DNA of 64,000 nt from Amycolatopsis deserti (GCF_014653945.1 NZ_BNAU01000004.1:62001-126000); one strand, 5' to 3'. Counted from the first letter of the stretch, positions 44,809-54,321 are shown. Notes: generated from the sequence alone by a model not told the origin. Numbers and translations: made by a program.

Positions 44809-46356
44809 GTGACCGCTCTGCTGACACGACCGGATGAGGTGGACCACCTCCGCCCGCCGACGGACCGTGCCGCCACCCTGCTCGGACGCCCGATGCCCGG
44901 CGACCGGCTGCGCGGCTGGGTGGTCACGATCGTCCTGACGCTGGTCGCGGCGGTCACCCGCTTCCAGAACCTCGGCTCCCCCACCGACAAGGGCACCCCG
45001 GTCTTCGACGAGAAGCACTACGTGCCCCAGGCGTGGCAGATGCTGCGCAACGGCGGGTTCGAGGACAACGCCGGTTACGAGCTGGTGGTGCACCCGCCGC
45101 TGGCGAAGCAGCTCATCGCGCTGGGCGAGTGGATGTTCGGCTACAACGGCTGGGGCTGGCGGTTCAGCGCCGCGCTGGCCGGCACGATCATCGTGCTGCT
45201 GACGATCCGCATCGCGCGGCGGCTGACCAGGTCGACGTTGCTCGGCGGGATCGCGGGGATCCTGGTCATCTGCGACGGCGTGCTGTTCCTGCAGGCCCGG
45301 ATGGGCATGCTGGACATCTTCATCGCCCTGTTCGCCCTGTCCGCGTTCGCCTGCCTGCTGTGCGACCGCGACCAGGTGCGGCGGCGGCTGGCGGTGGCGG
45401 TCACCGAAGGTTGGGCGGACGAGTCGCCGTGGGGGCCGCGGCTGGGTTTCCGCTGGTGGCGGTTCGCGGCCGGGGTGTGCCTGGGCCTGACTTTCGCGGT
45501 GAAGTGGTCGGGCCTGTACTACATGGCGTTCTTCGGGCTGCTGTGTGTCGGGTTCGACGTGGCGGCGCGCCGGGCGGCGGGGGTGCCGCGGCCGTGGGTC
45601 GGGACGCTGCGCCGGGACGTGCTGCCAGCGCTGTAGGCGATCATCGCCATCCCCGCGCTGATGTACCTGGCGAGCTGGTGGGCGTGGTTCGCGAGCGAGT
45701 CCGGCACCGACCGGCATTACGTCGAGATGCAGGGCATCGACCCAGGCTTCTGGAGCTGGGTGCCGCCCGCGCTGCGGTCGCTGGGCGACTACTCGATGAA
45801 CGTGCTGCACTTCCACGAAAGCCTGGTCACGCCGAAGAACGACCCGCATCCGTGGGAGTCGAAGCCGTGGACGTGGCCGATGGGCCTGCGGCCGATGCTC
45901 TACTACTACGAGTCGGGCAACGGCACGTGCGGCGGGTCGGACTGCATCCAGGCAACGATGCTGATCGGCACGCCCGCGATGTGGTGGCTCGCGTTCCCGA
46001 TGCTCGCGTGGGGCCTGTGGCGGTGGCTGTTCCGGTTCGACTGGCGCTACGCCGCGGTGCTGGTCGGGTACCTCGCCGGGTTCCTGCCATGGTTCACCAA
46101 CATCGACCGGCAGATGTACTTCTTCTACGCCACGCCGATGGCGCCGTTCCTGGTGCTCGGGCTGACGCTCGCGCTGGGCCAGATCCTGGGCAGCGCGCGG
46201 CGAGGCTTCGAACGCCGCGGCACCGGGCTGCTGGTGGTGGCCCTGTACGCCGGCCTGGTGGTGGCGAACTTCGCCTGGCTGTGGCCGATCCTGAACGGTG
46301 ATCCGATCAGCAACGCCCGCTGGCAGGCGGAACTCTGGCTGCCGTCCTGGCGATGA
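44809..46356 (+). pseudogene. pmt: Protein O-mannosyltransferase, interrupted by in-frame TAG
   Basis: A 515-codon frame from GTG 44809 encodes an actinobacterial dolichyl-phosphate-mannose protein mannosyltransferase (GT39), which glycosylates secreted proteins. Catalytic DE is in GTPVFDEKHYVPQAW; many hydrophobic helices follow, and the C-terminal half has VEMQGIDPGFWSWVP and HPWESKPWTWPMGLRPMLYYYES. Codon 276 (45634-45636) is TAG within DVLPAL-stop-AIIAIPALMYLASWW, in the middle of a membrane helix. TAC or TGG to TAG would be one change. Codon usage on both sides is alike. Either the strain lacks protein O-mannosylation from this locus, or it is an assembly error. Confidence 0.8.
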
Positions 46357-47000
46357 CCGGGTACCTGGACCGCGCGCGGGAGTCGTACGACCGGGTCGCG
46401 GAGGACTACGCCGAGTTCGTCCGCCCGCGTTTCGCGGCGGACGCGGTGGGCCGCGGCATGCTGAGCGCGTTCGCCGAGCTGGTGACCGGCCCGGTGGCGG
46501 ACGTCGGCTGCGGCCCGGGGCATGTGACGGCGCACCTCGCCAAGCTGGGCACGCAAGCGTTCGGGATCGACTTGTCACCCCGGATGATCGAGATCGCCCG
46601 TCGCTCGTACCCGCACCTGCGGTTCGAGGTGGGCTCGATGACGGCGCTCGACGTGGAGGCTGGTTCCCTCGGCGGGATCGTCGCGTGGTGGTCGATCTTC
46701 CACGTGCCGCCGGCCGCACTGCCCACGGTCTTCGGCGAGTTCGCCCGCGTACTGGCCCCCGGCGGCCACGCCGTGATGGGCTTCCACGCCGGCAACACGC
46801 AACTGCGGCCCGAGACGGCCTACGGCCACCCGGTGGACTACGACGCCTACCTGCTGCCGCCCGACCACGTCGCGAAACTGCTGAAACGGGCCGGTTTCGA
46901 CATCGCCGCCCGAGTCGAGCTGGAGGGTGCGAAACACCCGCAGGCGATCCTGCTCGGCCGCAAGAACACCACTCGGCGTTCCTCGATGCCTCATCGGTAG
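46353..47000 (+). CDS. Class I SAM-dependent methyltransferase
   Basis: 215 residues. Methyltransferase domain with motif I VADVGCGPGHVTAHL, GIDLSPRMIEIAR, and motif III LGGIVAWWSIFHVPP. Substrate is unknown. ATG 46353 overlaps the pmt stop (ATGA), so it is coupled to pmt; if the pmt TAG is real, its expression could also be affected by polarity. A tandem-repeat array begins about 20 bp after its stop. Confidence 0.88.
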   Translation: MTGYLDRARESYDRVAEDYAEFVRPRFAADAVGRGMLSAFAELVTGPVADVGCGPGHVTAHLAKLGTQAFGIDLSPRMIEIARRSYPHLRFEVGSMTALDVEAGSLGGIVAWWSIFHVPPAALPTVFGEFARVLAPGGHAVMGFHAGNTQLRPETAYGHPVDYDAYLLPPDHVAKLLKRAGFDIAARVELEGAKHPQAILLGRKNTTRRSSMPHR

Positions 47001-47019
47001 CGTCTGGCGCCGCGCCCGG

Positions 47020-47567
47020 GAATCCGCATCAGCAACGGGGCGGCATCGCCCGGGTGGTGCCGCGCAGGCGCTGAACGATCCCGCGTCAGCGGGCCGTCCA
47101 CAACCGGACCACAACCCCCGCCCCTGGGGGGTACCTCAGCGCGGGGTGTCGCCCGGGTGGGCCGCCCAAGCACCGGACGATCCCCGTCAGCAGACCCTCC
47201 CCAACCCGAACCACAACCCCCACCGCTGGCGAGTGCCTCACCGCGGCAGCATCGCCCACACGGAGCCGCCCAAGCACCGGACGATCCCCGTCAGCAGACC
47301 CTTCCCAGCCCGAACCCCAACCGCTGGCGAGTACCTCACCGCGGCAGCATCGCCCACACGGCGCCACCCAAGCACCTGACGATCCCCGTCAGCAGACCCT
47401 CCCCAGCCCGAACCACAACCCCCACCGCTGACGAGTACCTCACCGCGACGGCATCGCCCACGCGACACCACCCAAGCACCGCACGATCCACATCAGCAGA
47501 CCCTCCCCAGCCCGAACCACAACCCCCACCGCTGGCGAGTACCTCACCGCGGCGGCATCGCCCGGGT
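47020..47567. repeat. Tandem array B, five or six units of about 98-104 bp
   Basis: The marker TCACCGCGGCGGCATCGCCC and variants recur at 47544, 47440, 47336, 47238 and 47136, with a degraded copy near 47030; spacings are 104, 104, 98, 102 and about 106. Each unit also holds GACGATCCCCGTCAGCAGAC. The copy at 47544 is the true 3' end of the kinase gene: its last codons and stop lie inside the unit. It fills the gap between convergent methyltransferase and kinase genes. Confidence 0.88.
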
Positions 47568-49259
47568 GGTGCCGCCCTGGCGCGGCACTATGCGCGTCAC
47601 CGGGCCGTCCGTCGACTTGCCGGACCTCGCCAGGAAGCCCTCCACTTCCCGGACCACCGTGTGCAGCGTCGGGCGGCGGCGGGGTTCGTTGTCGAGCGAG
47701 GCGATCAGCAGCCGGGCGTGCGCGGAGCGCTGCGGCAGCTTCGACACGGGCTCGGCGCGGGCCGCGGCCATCAGGGCGGCCATCGGCGTCTCGCGGGTGC
47801 CTCGCGGCGGGTAGCCGGACAACGCGTAGCTCACGGTTGCCGCCAGCTGCCACGCGTCGGACGCCGGGGAGGCCGCCGCGCCAGCCGCCTGCTCCGGCGC
47901 GACGAAGTCCGGAGTGCCGATCATCATCCCGGTCGCGGTCATCGTCGAGTCGCCGCGGCTGCGGGCGATGCCGAAGTCGATCAGGTGCGGCATGCCCTGC
48001 GGATCGAGGATCACGTTCGACGGCTTCACGTCCCGGTGCAGCACGCCCTTCTCGTGCGCCGCGGCCAGCGCGCCGGCCATCGTCGCCCAGAGGCGGCCCG
48101 CCGCGATGTCGTCGAGCGGGCCCATCGTGTCCACCGCGGTGGACAGCGACTGGCCCTCCAGGTACTCCATGACCAGTGCGAGCCCGTCCGGCTCCTCGAC
48201 CAAGTCGTAGACCCGCACGCAGTTCGGGTGGTCCACCATCGCGAGCGCCCGGGCCTCGCGGCGCATGCGCTCCTCGGTGTCCCGGTCCGGCGCGTGCGCG
48301 ATCTTCAGCGCGACGGTGCGGCCCAGCTGGTTGTCCACCGCCTGCCACACCGTGCCGAACCCGCCGTGGCCAAGACGCTTGATCCGCCGGTACCGGCCGC
48401 CACCGTTGGCCGTCGACCCCGGCGGCACCGGAACCGGGCCGGGCACGGCGGCGAGTTCCTGCGCCGCCGGCGCGACCGCGGTCGGCGTGTACTGCCTGGG
48501 CGGCTGCGGCGGAGGCGGTGGCGGCACCTGCGGCGGAGGCTCGCGCCGCGGCTCCGGGCGCGGCCGCTCCGGCTTGTTGATCACCGACCACGACGGCGGC
48601 CCGACCAGCGCGATCGGGATGATCCCGAGCATGGCGATCGGCAGGAACCCGAGCCACAGGAACACACCCGCGTTGGCCGACACGCCCACCGAGAACACCA
48701 CGAACAGCACGAACCCGGCCCACAGCAGGCGGCCCGGCCACTTCGGACCGCGGCGCATCGCGGTGCGGGCCTGCAGGATCATGAACAGCAGCGCCAGTAC
48801 CGGAAGCCCGACGAGCGCGCCCAGGTAGTAGCCGTAGGCGAGCACGTTGCCGGACGGGTAGAAGATCGTTTCGAAGACGTTCTGCCCGCCGCCCAGGTAG
48901 TCGCTCTGGGTGCCGATGAACGAACAGTACTCGCGGTTCAGCGTCGCCAGGTCCGCCTTGGACAGCGACGACGTGCCCACGGCGGCGGCCCGGTAGATGC
49001 TCGAGATGCCGTTGAAGGCCATCCACGGCAGCCCGAACGAGAACACGAACGCGATCACCCCGATGGCGGCGATCGTGCCGGTGTCGTACCGGTTGCCGGT
49101 GAACTTCCGCATGAGCGCGACGAGGACCGCACCGGCCACCGGGAACAGGGCGGTCAACGCCCCCGCGGCCACCGTGGCCCACACCCAGTCGCCGGGGCAG
49201 AAGCCCGGGTTGAACAGGGCATGCGCGAGGGACAGCAGCCAGTCCGCGAACGCGTTCAC
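47544..49259 (-). CDS. Ser/Thr protein kinase with N-terminal multi-pass membrane domain
   Basis: 571 residues. Residues 1-235 contain about five or six hydrophobic helices (WVWATVAAGALTALFPVAGAV, IGVIAFVFSFGLPWMAF, and others). A Pro-rich linker (about 235-285) leads to a complete kinase domain (289-540) with glycine loop GHGGFGTVW, lysine 319 in VALKIA, HRDVKPSN (Asp410) and DFG (Asp428). Most actinobacterial Pkn kinases have the kinase first and a single helix behind; this order is reversed. ATG 49259. The C-terminal codons lie in a tandem-repeat unit. Substrates are unknown. Confidence 0.88.
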   Translation of the reverse strand: MNAFADWLLSLAHALFNPGFCPGDWVWATVAAGALTALFPVAGAVLVALMRKFTGNRYDTGTIAAIGVIAFVFSFGLPWMAFNGISSIYRAAAVGTSSLSKADLATLNREYCSFIGTQSDYLGGGQNVFETIFYPSGNVLAYGYYLGALVGLPVLALLFMILQARTAMRRGPKWPGRLLWAGFVLFVVFSVGVSANAGVFLWLGFLPIAMLGIIPIALVGPPSWSVINKPERPRPEPRREPPPQVPPPPPPQPPRQYTPTAVAPAAQELAAVPGPVPVPPGSTANGGGRYRRIKRLGHGGFGTVWQAVDNQLGRTVALKIAHAPDRDTEERMRREARALAMVDHPNCVRVYDLVEEPDGLALVMEYLEGQSLSTAVDTMGPLDDIAAGRLWATMAGALAAAHEKGVLHRDVKPSNVILDPQGMPHLIDFGIARSRGDSTMTATGMMIGTPDFVAPEQAAGAAASPASDAWQLAATVSYALSGYPPRGTRETPMAALMAAARAEPVSKLPQRSAHARLLIASLDNEPRRRPTLHTVVREVEGFLARSGKSTDGPVTRIVPRQGGTTRAMPPR

Positions 49260-49581
49260 CGCCCGGGTCCCTTCGTGGTCGGGGTCTTCTTCCGGTCTCC
49301 CACCCTATTCGCACCTTGGACGCGGCAGGGCGCGGGCGGGTTGCGGTCGGGTTCCGGCCACCCGGCGGAGTGATGGCCATCAGGTCCCCGGCCGCCAGAT
49401 GACCCGGGCCGGCCCGCTCCGCCTCGACGGGCCACCGCTCCCGCCGGAACCGCAGCACCAGCAGGGCAGTGCTCACCACCGCGCCAGCCGCGCCAACGGC
49501 GACGACGCCGGTCAGCCCACCCAGCACGATCGCGGCCATCGCGGTCGGCCCCCAGCTCACGCGGGCGCGCCGAGGTGACAA
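49260..49581 (-). other. Possible small membrane protein, frame not closed
   Basis: Upstream of the kinase on the same strand, a frame from about 49581 reads SPRRARVSWGPTAMAAIVL and continues with a hydrophobic helix, then LRFRRERWPVEAE, with GC-rich third positions. Coding character fades near 49310 and no stop appears in that frame until far inside the kinase gene; a neighbouring frame has TAG there. A single indel could have merged frames. It could also be non-coding. Low confidence. Confidence 0.3.
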
Positions 49582-50572
49582 CGCCTACCCCCTCTTTGGT
49601 CACACTCCGTGCGGACTCGGCCAACGTTTCGAGCGCCAAGCCGAAGGTCGACGTCCGAGGAAGCGGCGGCAAGCTGCTTTTCGAGTGTTTGAATGACGTT
49701 CAAATCTGCCATTGAGCCGTGGGCGAGCGCTGAACCACGGCAAGCCCGCCGAGCGGGGTCGATACCGGCGCTGCCGGTGACGGGTTCCGGCTCCGGGCGA
49801 TCGATGGCTGGCCGCGGCGCCGGCCGGCTGTCACCAGGCAACGCGGGCACGGTGATGCGACCTGCATGCCGGGCGAGCCGTCGCGGACCGAGCGTGCCGA
49901 CCACCTGGGTGTGGTACTCGGTGTGATTGCTGACGCCCCTGGGTGGTCGGCCGCCGGGTGCGGTGTGGCGGCGGTGGTTTGAGCTGCTTGAGGGTTGCGC
50001 GGTTGAGGGGCTTGTCTGTGCCGCGCGGGCCAACGGAGCTCCCGGCTGTGCGGCAATACGTGGTGCGGTCGAGCGTGTCGGCCCAGGGCGGGCGACGGCG
50101 GCGATGAGCGCCGCAGGCCAGCGGCCACACGCGGGCGCGAGAGGAGGGCGAGAACAGGATCGCGGATTGCTCCAGCTTGGCGCGCGGCTCGCCGGTCGGT
50201 TGGGCGGTGACGGCTGCTTGAGGTGAGTGCGGTTGAGGGGTTCGGCGGAGCTGCGCGGGAACGCGTCGGGGTGGATCGGCGGCCACCCCCAGCCGTATCC
50301 ATCGGAGCTGCCGGTTTCGCGGCAATACGTGGCGCGGTCGAGCGTGTCGGCGCAGCGCGGGCGACGGCGGCGATGAGTGCCGCAGGCCAGTGGCCACACG
50401 TGGGCGCGGGAGAAGGGCGAGACCCGGCTTGCTGGTCGCTTCGGTCGGCCGCGCGCCCCGCCGGCCGGGTGAGGCGGGGGCGGCTGACGAAAGCGTGCGG
50501 CCGCACCGGGTCACCGGAGGCGTTTTGAGCCATGATGTGGGGCACGAGCTCGACGACGAGGAGGTCTGCCCC
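49582..50572. other. Spacer between kinase and prpE
   Basis: Nearly 1 kb without a supported gene. At 49688-49704 TTTGAATGACGTTCAAA is a dyad (TTTGAA/TTCAAA, 5-base centre) of unknown use. From about 49980 to 50420 a long imperfect duplication occurs (separate entry). The prpE ribosome site GAGGAGG is near 50559. Open frames on either strand lack start context and are broken between repeat copies. Confidence 0.55.
49980..50420. repeat. Array C, imperfect direct duplication of about 230-270 bp
   Basis: GCTGCTTGAGG...GCGGTTGAGGGG occurs at 49983 and 50213. CGGCAATACGTGGTGCGGTC (50051) recurs at 50320 as CGGCAATACGTGGCGCGGTC, and the following GAGCGTGTCGGC, CGGGCGACGGCGGCGATGAG and GCCGCAGGCCAG strings match in both. 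The copies differ by indels, so spacing goes from 230 to 269. Confidence 0.8.
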
Positions 50573-52450
50573 ATGGGCCGTCACGCGGAGGAACACCAGC
50601 GCAGCCTGACCGATCCGGAGGGGTTCTGGCTGGCCGCCGCCAAGGCGATCGACTGGACGCGCGAACCGTCCCAAGCGCTGGACTCGTCGAACGCCCCGCT
50701 GTTCCGCTGGTTCCCGGACGGGGAGCTGAACACCGCCTACAACGCCCTGGACCGGCACGTGGAACGCGGCCGCGGGGAGCAGCCGGCGCTGATCTGGGAC
50801 TCGCCGGTGACCGGCGGCAAGCGCACCTTCACCTACACCCAGCTGCGCGACGAGGTCGCCCGCTTCGCCGGAGCATTGCGCTCGCTCGGGGTCGGCAAGG
50901 GCGACCGGGTGATCGTCTACCTGCCGATGGTGCCCGAAGCGGCTATCGCGATGCTGGCGTGCGCGCGGATCGGCGCCGTGCACTCGGTGGTGTTCGGCGG
51001 GTTCGCGCCCAAGGAACTGGCCGCGCGCATCGAGGACGCCAAGCCCAAGGTGATCGTCGCGGCGTCCTGCGGCATCGAGCCGAACCGGGTGGTCGAGTAC
51101 AAGCCGATCATCGACGAAGCGCTCGCCACGACCGAGCACCAGCCGGACCGGATCGTGGTGCTGCAGCGCGACGCCGCCCAGGCGACGCTCGGCGAACGGG
51201 ATGTCGACTGGCAGGACCTGGTGGCCGGGGCGAGCCCGGTGGACCCGGTGCCGGTGGCGGCGACCGATCCGCTCTACATCCTGTACACGTCCGGCACGAC
51301 CGGGAAGCCGAAGGGTGTCGTGCGCGACACGGGCGGGCACGCGGTCGCGCTGGCGTACTCGATGAACGCGGTCTACGACATCCAGCCGGGCGACATCTGG
51401 TGGACCGCCTCCGACGTCGGCTGGGTGGTCGGCCACTCCTACATCGTGTACGCGCCGCTGCTGATCGGCGCGACGACCGTGATGTACGAGGGCAAGCCGG
51501 TCGGCACGCCGGACGCCGGCGCGTTCTGGCGCGTCATCAGCGAGCACAAGGCGAAGGCCCTGTTCACCGCCCCGACCGCGCTGCGGGCGATCAAGCGCGT
51601 CGACCCGGACGCGACAGAGCTTGCGAAGTACGACCTGTCCGCCTTCCGCACCCTGTTCATGGCCGGGGAACGGCTCGACCCGGAGACCCTGAACTGGGCC
51701 GCGGACAAGCTGGGCGTGCCGGTGATCGACCACTGGTGGCAGACCGAGACCGGCTGGCCGATCGCGGCCAACCCGCGCGGCCTGGAGCCGATGCCGGTGA
51801 AGCCGGGCTCGGCGACCGTGCCGGTGCCGGGCTACGACGTGCGCATCCTCGATCAGGCCGGGAATCCGCTGCCCGCCGGGCAGGAGGGCGCGATCTGCAT
51901 CAAGCTGCCGATGCCCCCGGGCACGCTGCCGACGCTGTGGGGCGACGACGAGCGCTACGTGGAGGCGTACCTGTCGCGTTACGAGGGCTACTACCTCACC
52001 GGCGACTCGGGCTACTTCGACGAGGACGGGTACCTGTTCGTCATGGGCCGCACCGACGACGTCATCAACGTGGCCGGGCACCGGTTGTCGACCGGCTCGA
52101 TGGAAGCCGTGCTGGCGGCGCACCCCGCGGTGGCCGAGTGCGCGGTGATCGGCGTGCATGACTCGCTCAAGGGCCAGCTGCCGCGCGGACTGGTGGTGCT
52201 GAAGTCCGGTGTGGACGTCGACGAGGAGACGCTGAAGGCGGAGCTGATCGCCGCCGTCCGGCGGGACATCGGCCCGGTGGCGGCGTTCCGCCAAGTGTCT
52301 ATTGTGGACGCATTGCCGAAGACGCGATCGGGCAAGATCCTGCGCAAGACCATGCGCGGACTCGCGGAAGGCCGCGACGAGCCGGTGCCCTCGACGATCG
52401 AGGACCCGTCGGTGCTCGACAGCCTGCGCACGATCCTCCGGGAGGGCTGA
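50573..52450 (+). CDS. prpE: Propionyl-CoA synthetase (acetyl-CoA synthetase-like)
   Basis: 625 residues. Activates propionate (or acetate) to its CoA ester through an adenylate. Motifs: VHSVVFGGFAPKELAARI, the P-loop YTSGTTGKPKGVVRDTGGHA, whose RDTGGHAVAL tail is typical of PrpE, then WWTASDVGWVVGHSYIVY, DHWWQTETGWPI, TGDSGYFDEDGY and C-terminal lysine in PKTRSGKILRK. ATG 50573 follows GAGGAGG; a longer frame reaches into the repeat region. No prpBCD genes adjoin. An 18-bp hairpin follows. Confidence 0.93.
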   Translation: MGRHAEEHQRSLTDPEGFWLAAAKAIDWTREPSQALDSSNAPLFRWFPDGELNTAYNALDRHVERGRGEQPALIWDSPVTGGKRTFTYTQLRDEVARFAGALRSLGVGKGDRVIVYLPMVPEAAIAMLACARIGAVHSVVFGGFAPKELAARIEDAKPKVIVAASCGIEPNRVVEYKPIIDEALATTEHQPDRIVVLQRDAAQATLGERDVDWQDLVAGASPVDPVPVAATDPLYILYTSGTTGKPKGVVRDTGGHAVALAYSMNAVYDIQPGDIWWTASDVGWVVGHSYIVYAPLLIGATTVMYEGKPVGTPDAGAFWRVISEHKAKALFTAPTALRAIKRVDPDATELAKYDLSAFRTLFMAGERLDPETLNWAADKLGVPVIDHWWQTETGWPIAANPRGLEPMPVKPGSATVPVPGYDVRILDQAGNPLPAGQEGAICIKLPMPPGTLPTLWGDDERYVEAYLSRYEGYYLTGDSGYFDEDGYLFVMGRTDDVINVAGHRLSTGSMEAVLAAHPAVAECAVIGVHDSLKGQLPRGLVVLKSGVDVDEETLKAELIAAVRRDIGPVAAFRQVSIVDALPKTRSGKILRKTMRGLAEGRDEPVPSTIEDPSVLDSLRTILREG

Positions 52451-52545
52451 CCCGCGCACTGTCCACATCAGACGAATGACGACGTTCGGCAGTGAGTTGA
52501 TGTTCATGCCGACAAGGTAGACCCGGCCACCGACAGAAAGCACGT

Positions 52546-52601
52546 TCCGGCCGGGAAATCGCCACCCGATCGAGTCGAACGTGGCGATTCACCCGGCCGG
52601 A
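52546..52601. terminator. Large hairpin after prpE
   Basis: TCCGGCCGGG (52546-52555) and ATCGCCAC (52558-52565) pair with GTGGCGAT (52581-52588) and CCCGGCCGGA (52592-52601), an 18-bp stem with a small internal loop. No T-run, but it lies between prpE and the hexosaminidase. Confidence 0.65.
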
Positions 52602-52640
52602 GCAGTGCGACGGCGACTGGAGCATTGCGCGGGTGGGAGC

Positions 52641-52656
52641 ACTGGTCTATACCTTT
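52641..52656. promoter_or_regulatory. DasR-responsive element (dre-like)
   Basis: ACTGGTCTATACCTTT matches the Streptomyces DasR consensus ACTGGTCTAGACCACT at most positions, with the central TGGTCTA-ACC intact. It lies 36 bp before the hexosaminidase start, a standard place for this GlcNAc-responsive repressor. Confidence 0.7.
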
Positions 52657-52691
52657 AAAGACCTGCTCCCGATCCCCGCGGAGAGTGACCC

Positions 52692-54263
52692 ATGCGCAGA
52701 TCCCTGGCCGGCCTGCTCGGCGCCACCGCGCTCGCGCTGACCGCCCTCACCCAACCCGCTCTCGCCAGCCAGCCCGCCGCGAACCAGCCGGGCGCGCGTA
52801 CTCTGGCGGACGTAATACCCGTTCCAGTGTCGGTGAGCGCCGACCCCGAGGCCGACTTCCGGCTGACCCCCGCCACCGCGATCGAAGCCGACCGCGATGC
52901 CCGGCAGGTCGGCGACTACCTCGCGGGCCTGCTCCGCCCGTCGACCGGCTACCGCCTGCCGGTCGTGGAGCGCACCTCGGCGCCGTCCATCGCCCTCGAG
53001 CTGGGCCCGACCGCGCAGGTCGGCGACCAGGGCTACCAGCTCACGGTGACGAAGAAGGGCGTGACCGTGCGCGCGAACAGCAGTGACGGGCTGTTCGCCG
53101 GCGTGCAGACGCTGCGCCAGCTGCTGCCCGCGCGGGTCGAGTCGCGGCAGGTCGTGCGCGGCCCGTGGGTCGTGCCGGGCGGCACCATCGTGGACTACCC
53201 GCGGTTCGGCTATCGCGGCGCGATGCTCGACGTGGCACGGCACTTCTTCTCGGTCGACGAGGTGAAGCGGTACATCGACCAGATCGCGCAGTACAAGATC
53301 AACCGGCTGCACCTGCACCTCGCGGACGATCAGGGCTGGCGGATCGAGATCAAGAGCTGGCCGCGCCTGGCGACGTACGGCGGCAGCACCGAGGTCGGCG
53401 GCGGCCCGGGCGGGTACTACACGCAGGAGCAGTACAAAGACCTCGTGGCATACGCCGCGTCCCGGCACATCACGGTGATCCCGGAGATCGACATGCCGGG
53501 CCACACCAACGCCGCGCTGGCGTCGTACGCGGAGCTGAACTGCGACGGCGTGGCTCCGCCGCTGTACACCGGCATCGAGGTCGGGTTCAGCTCGCTGTGC
53601 GTGGACAAGGACATCACCTACGAGTTCCTCGACGACGTGATCGGCGAGGTGGCCGCGTTGACGCCGGGGCGGTACCTGCACATCGGCGGGGACGAGGCCC
53701 ACGCGACGACGCCGGAGGACTACCAGAAGTTCATGGGCGAGGTGCTCCCGATCGTCGCGGAGCACGGCAAGCTGGTGCAGGGCTGGCACGAGATCGCGAA
53801 GACCGGGCTGCCGGCGAGCGCCGTTCCGCAGTTCTGGGACACCGACGGGGTGGACGCCGCCACGGCCGCGGCCGCCGCGGCGGGCAACAAGATCGTGATG
53901 TCGCCGGCGAACAAGGCCTACCTCGACATGCAGTACCACGAGAACAGCCCGCTCGGCCTGCACTGGGCCGGGTACGTCGAAGTCGCCGACGCCTACCACT
54001 GGGACCCGTCGACGGCGGTGCAGGGCGTGGGTGAGGCGTCGATCGCGGGCGTCGAGGCGCCGTTGTGGTCGGAGACGCTGACCGACAGCGACGACATCGA
54101 GTTCATGGCCTTCCCGCGGCTGCCGGGGATCGCGGAGATCGGGTGGTCGCCGAAGGCGAGCCACGACTGGAACGGCTACCGCGAGCGGCTGGCGAAGCAG
54201 GCGCCGCGGTGGGAGGTCCAGGGGATCGACTTCTACCGCTCGCCGCAGGTGGACTGGCGGTAG
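52692..54263 (+). CDS. Secreted beta-N-acetylhexosaminidase (GH20)
   Basis: 523 residues with a Sec signal peptide (MRRSLAGLLGATALALTALT, cleavage after ALA-S near 26). GH20b domain (about 35-170) then the catalytic barrel: FGYRGAMLDVARHFFSVDEVKRYIDQI, LHLHLADDQGWRIEI, VIPEIDMPGHTNAAL, and the catalytic pair in LHIGGDEAH. Releases GlcNAc from chitin or peptidoglycan fragments. ATG 52692 is preceded by GAGAGTGACC. A dre-like site upstream suggests control by a DasR homologue and GlcN-6-P. A tandem array follows the stop. Confidence 0.94.
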   Translation: MRRSLAGLLGATALALTALTQPALASQPAANQPGARTLADVIPVPVSVSADPEADFRLTPATAIEADRDARQVGDYLAGLLRPSTGYRLPVVERTSAPSIALELGPTAQVGDQGYQLTVTKKGVTVRANSSDGLFAGVQTLRQLLPARVESRQVVRGPWVVPGGTIVDYPRFGYRGAMLDVARHFFSVDEVKRYIDQIAQYKINRLHLHLADDQGWRIEIKSWPRLATYGGSTEVGGGPGGYYTQEQYKDLVAYAASRHITVIPEIDMPGHTNAALASYAELNCDGVAPPLYTGIEVGFSSLCVDKDITYEFLDDVIGEVAALTPGRYLHIGGDEAHATTPEDYQKFMGEVLPIVAEHGKLVQGWHEIAKTGLPASAVPQFWDTDGVDAATAAAAAAGNKIVMSPANKAYLDMQYHENSPLGLHWAGYVEVADAYHWDPSTAVQGVGEASIAGVEAPLWSETLTDSDDIEFMAFPRLPGIAEIGWSPKASHDWNGYRERLAKQAPRWEVQGIDFYRSPQVDWR

Positions 54264-54321
54264 CACCGGAACGTGAGCCCGGCGCGGTTCGGTCGCGCCG
54301 GGCCTGCGGGGCGGGGGCCTG

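Noticed and set aside
47157..49373. A 738-codon plus-strand frame over the kinase
   Set aside because: Fully antisense to a recognisable kinase with all catalytic motifs; Arg/Pro/His-rich shadow composition.
49700..52543. A 947-codon minus-strand frame over prpE
   Set aside because: Antisense shadow of prpE; no recognisable domain.
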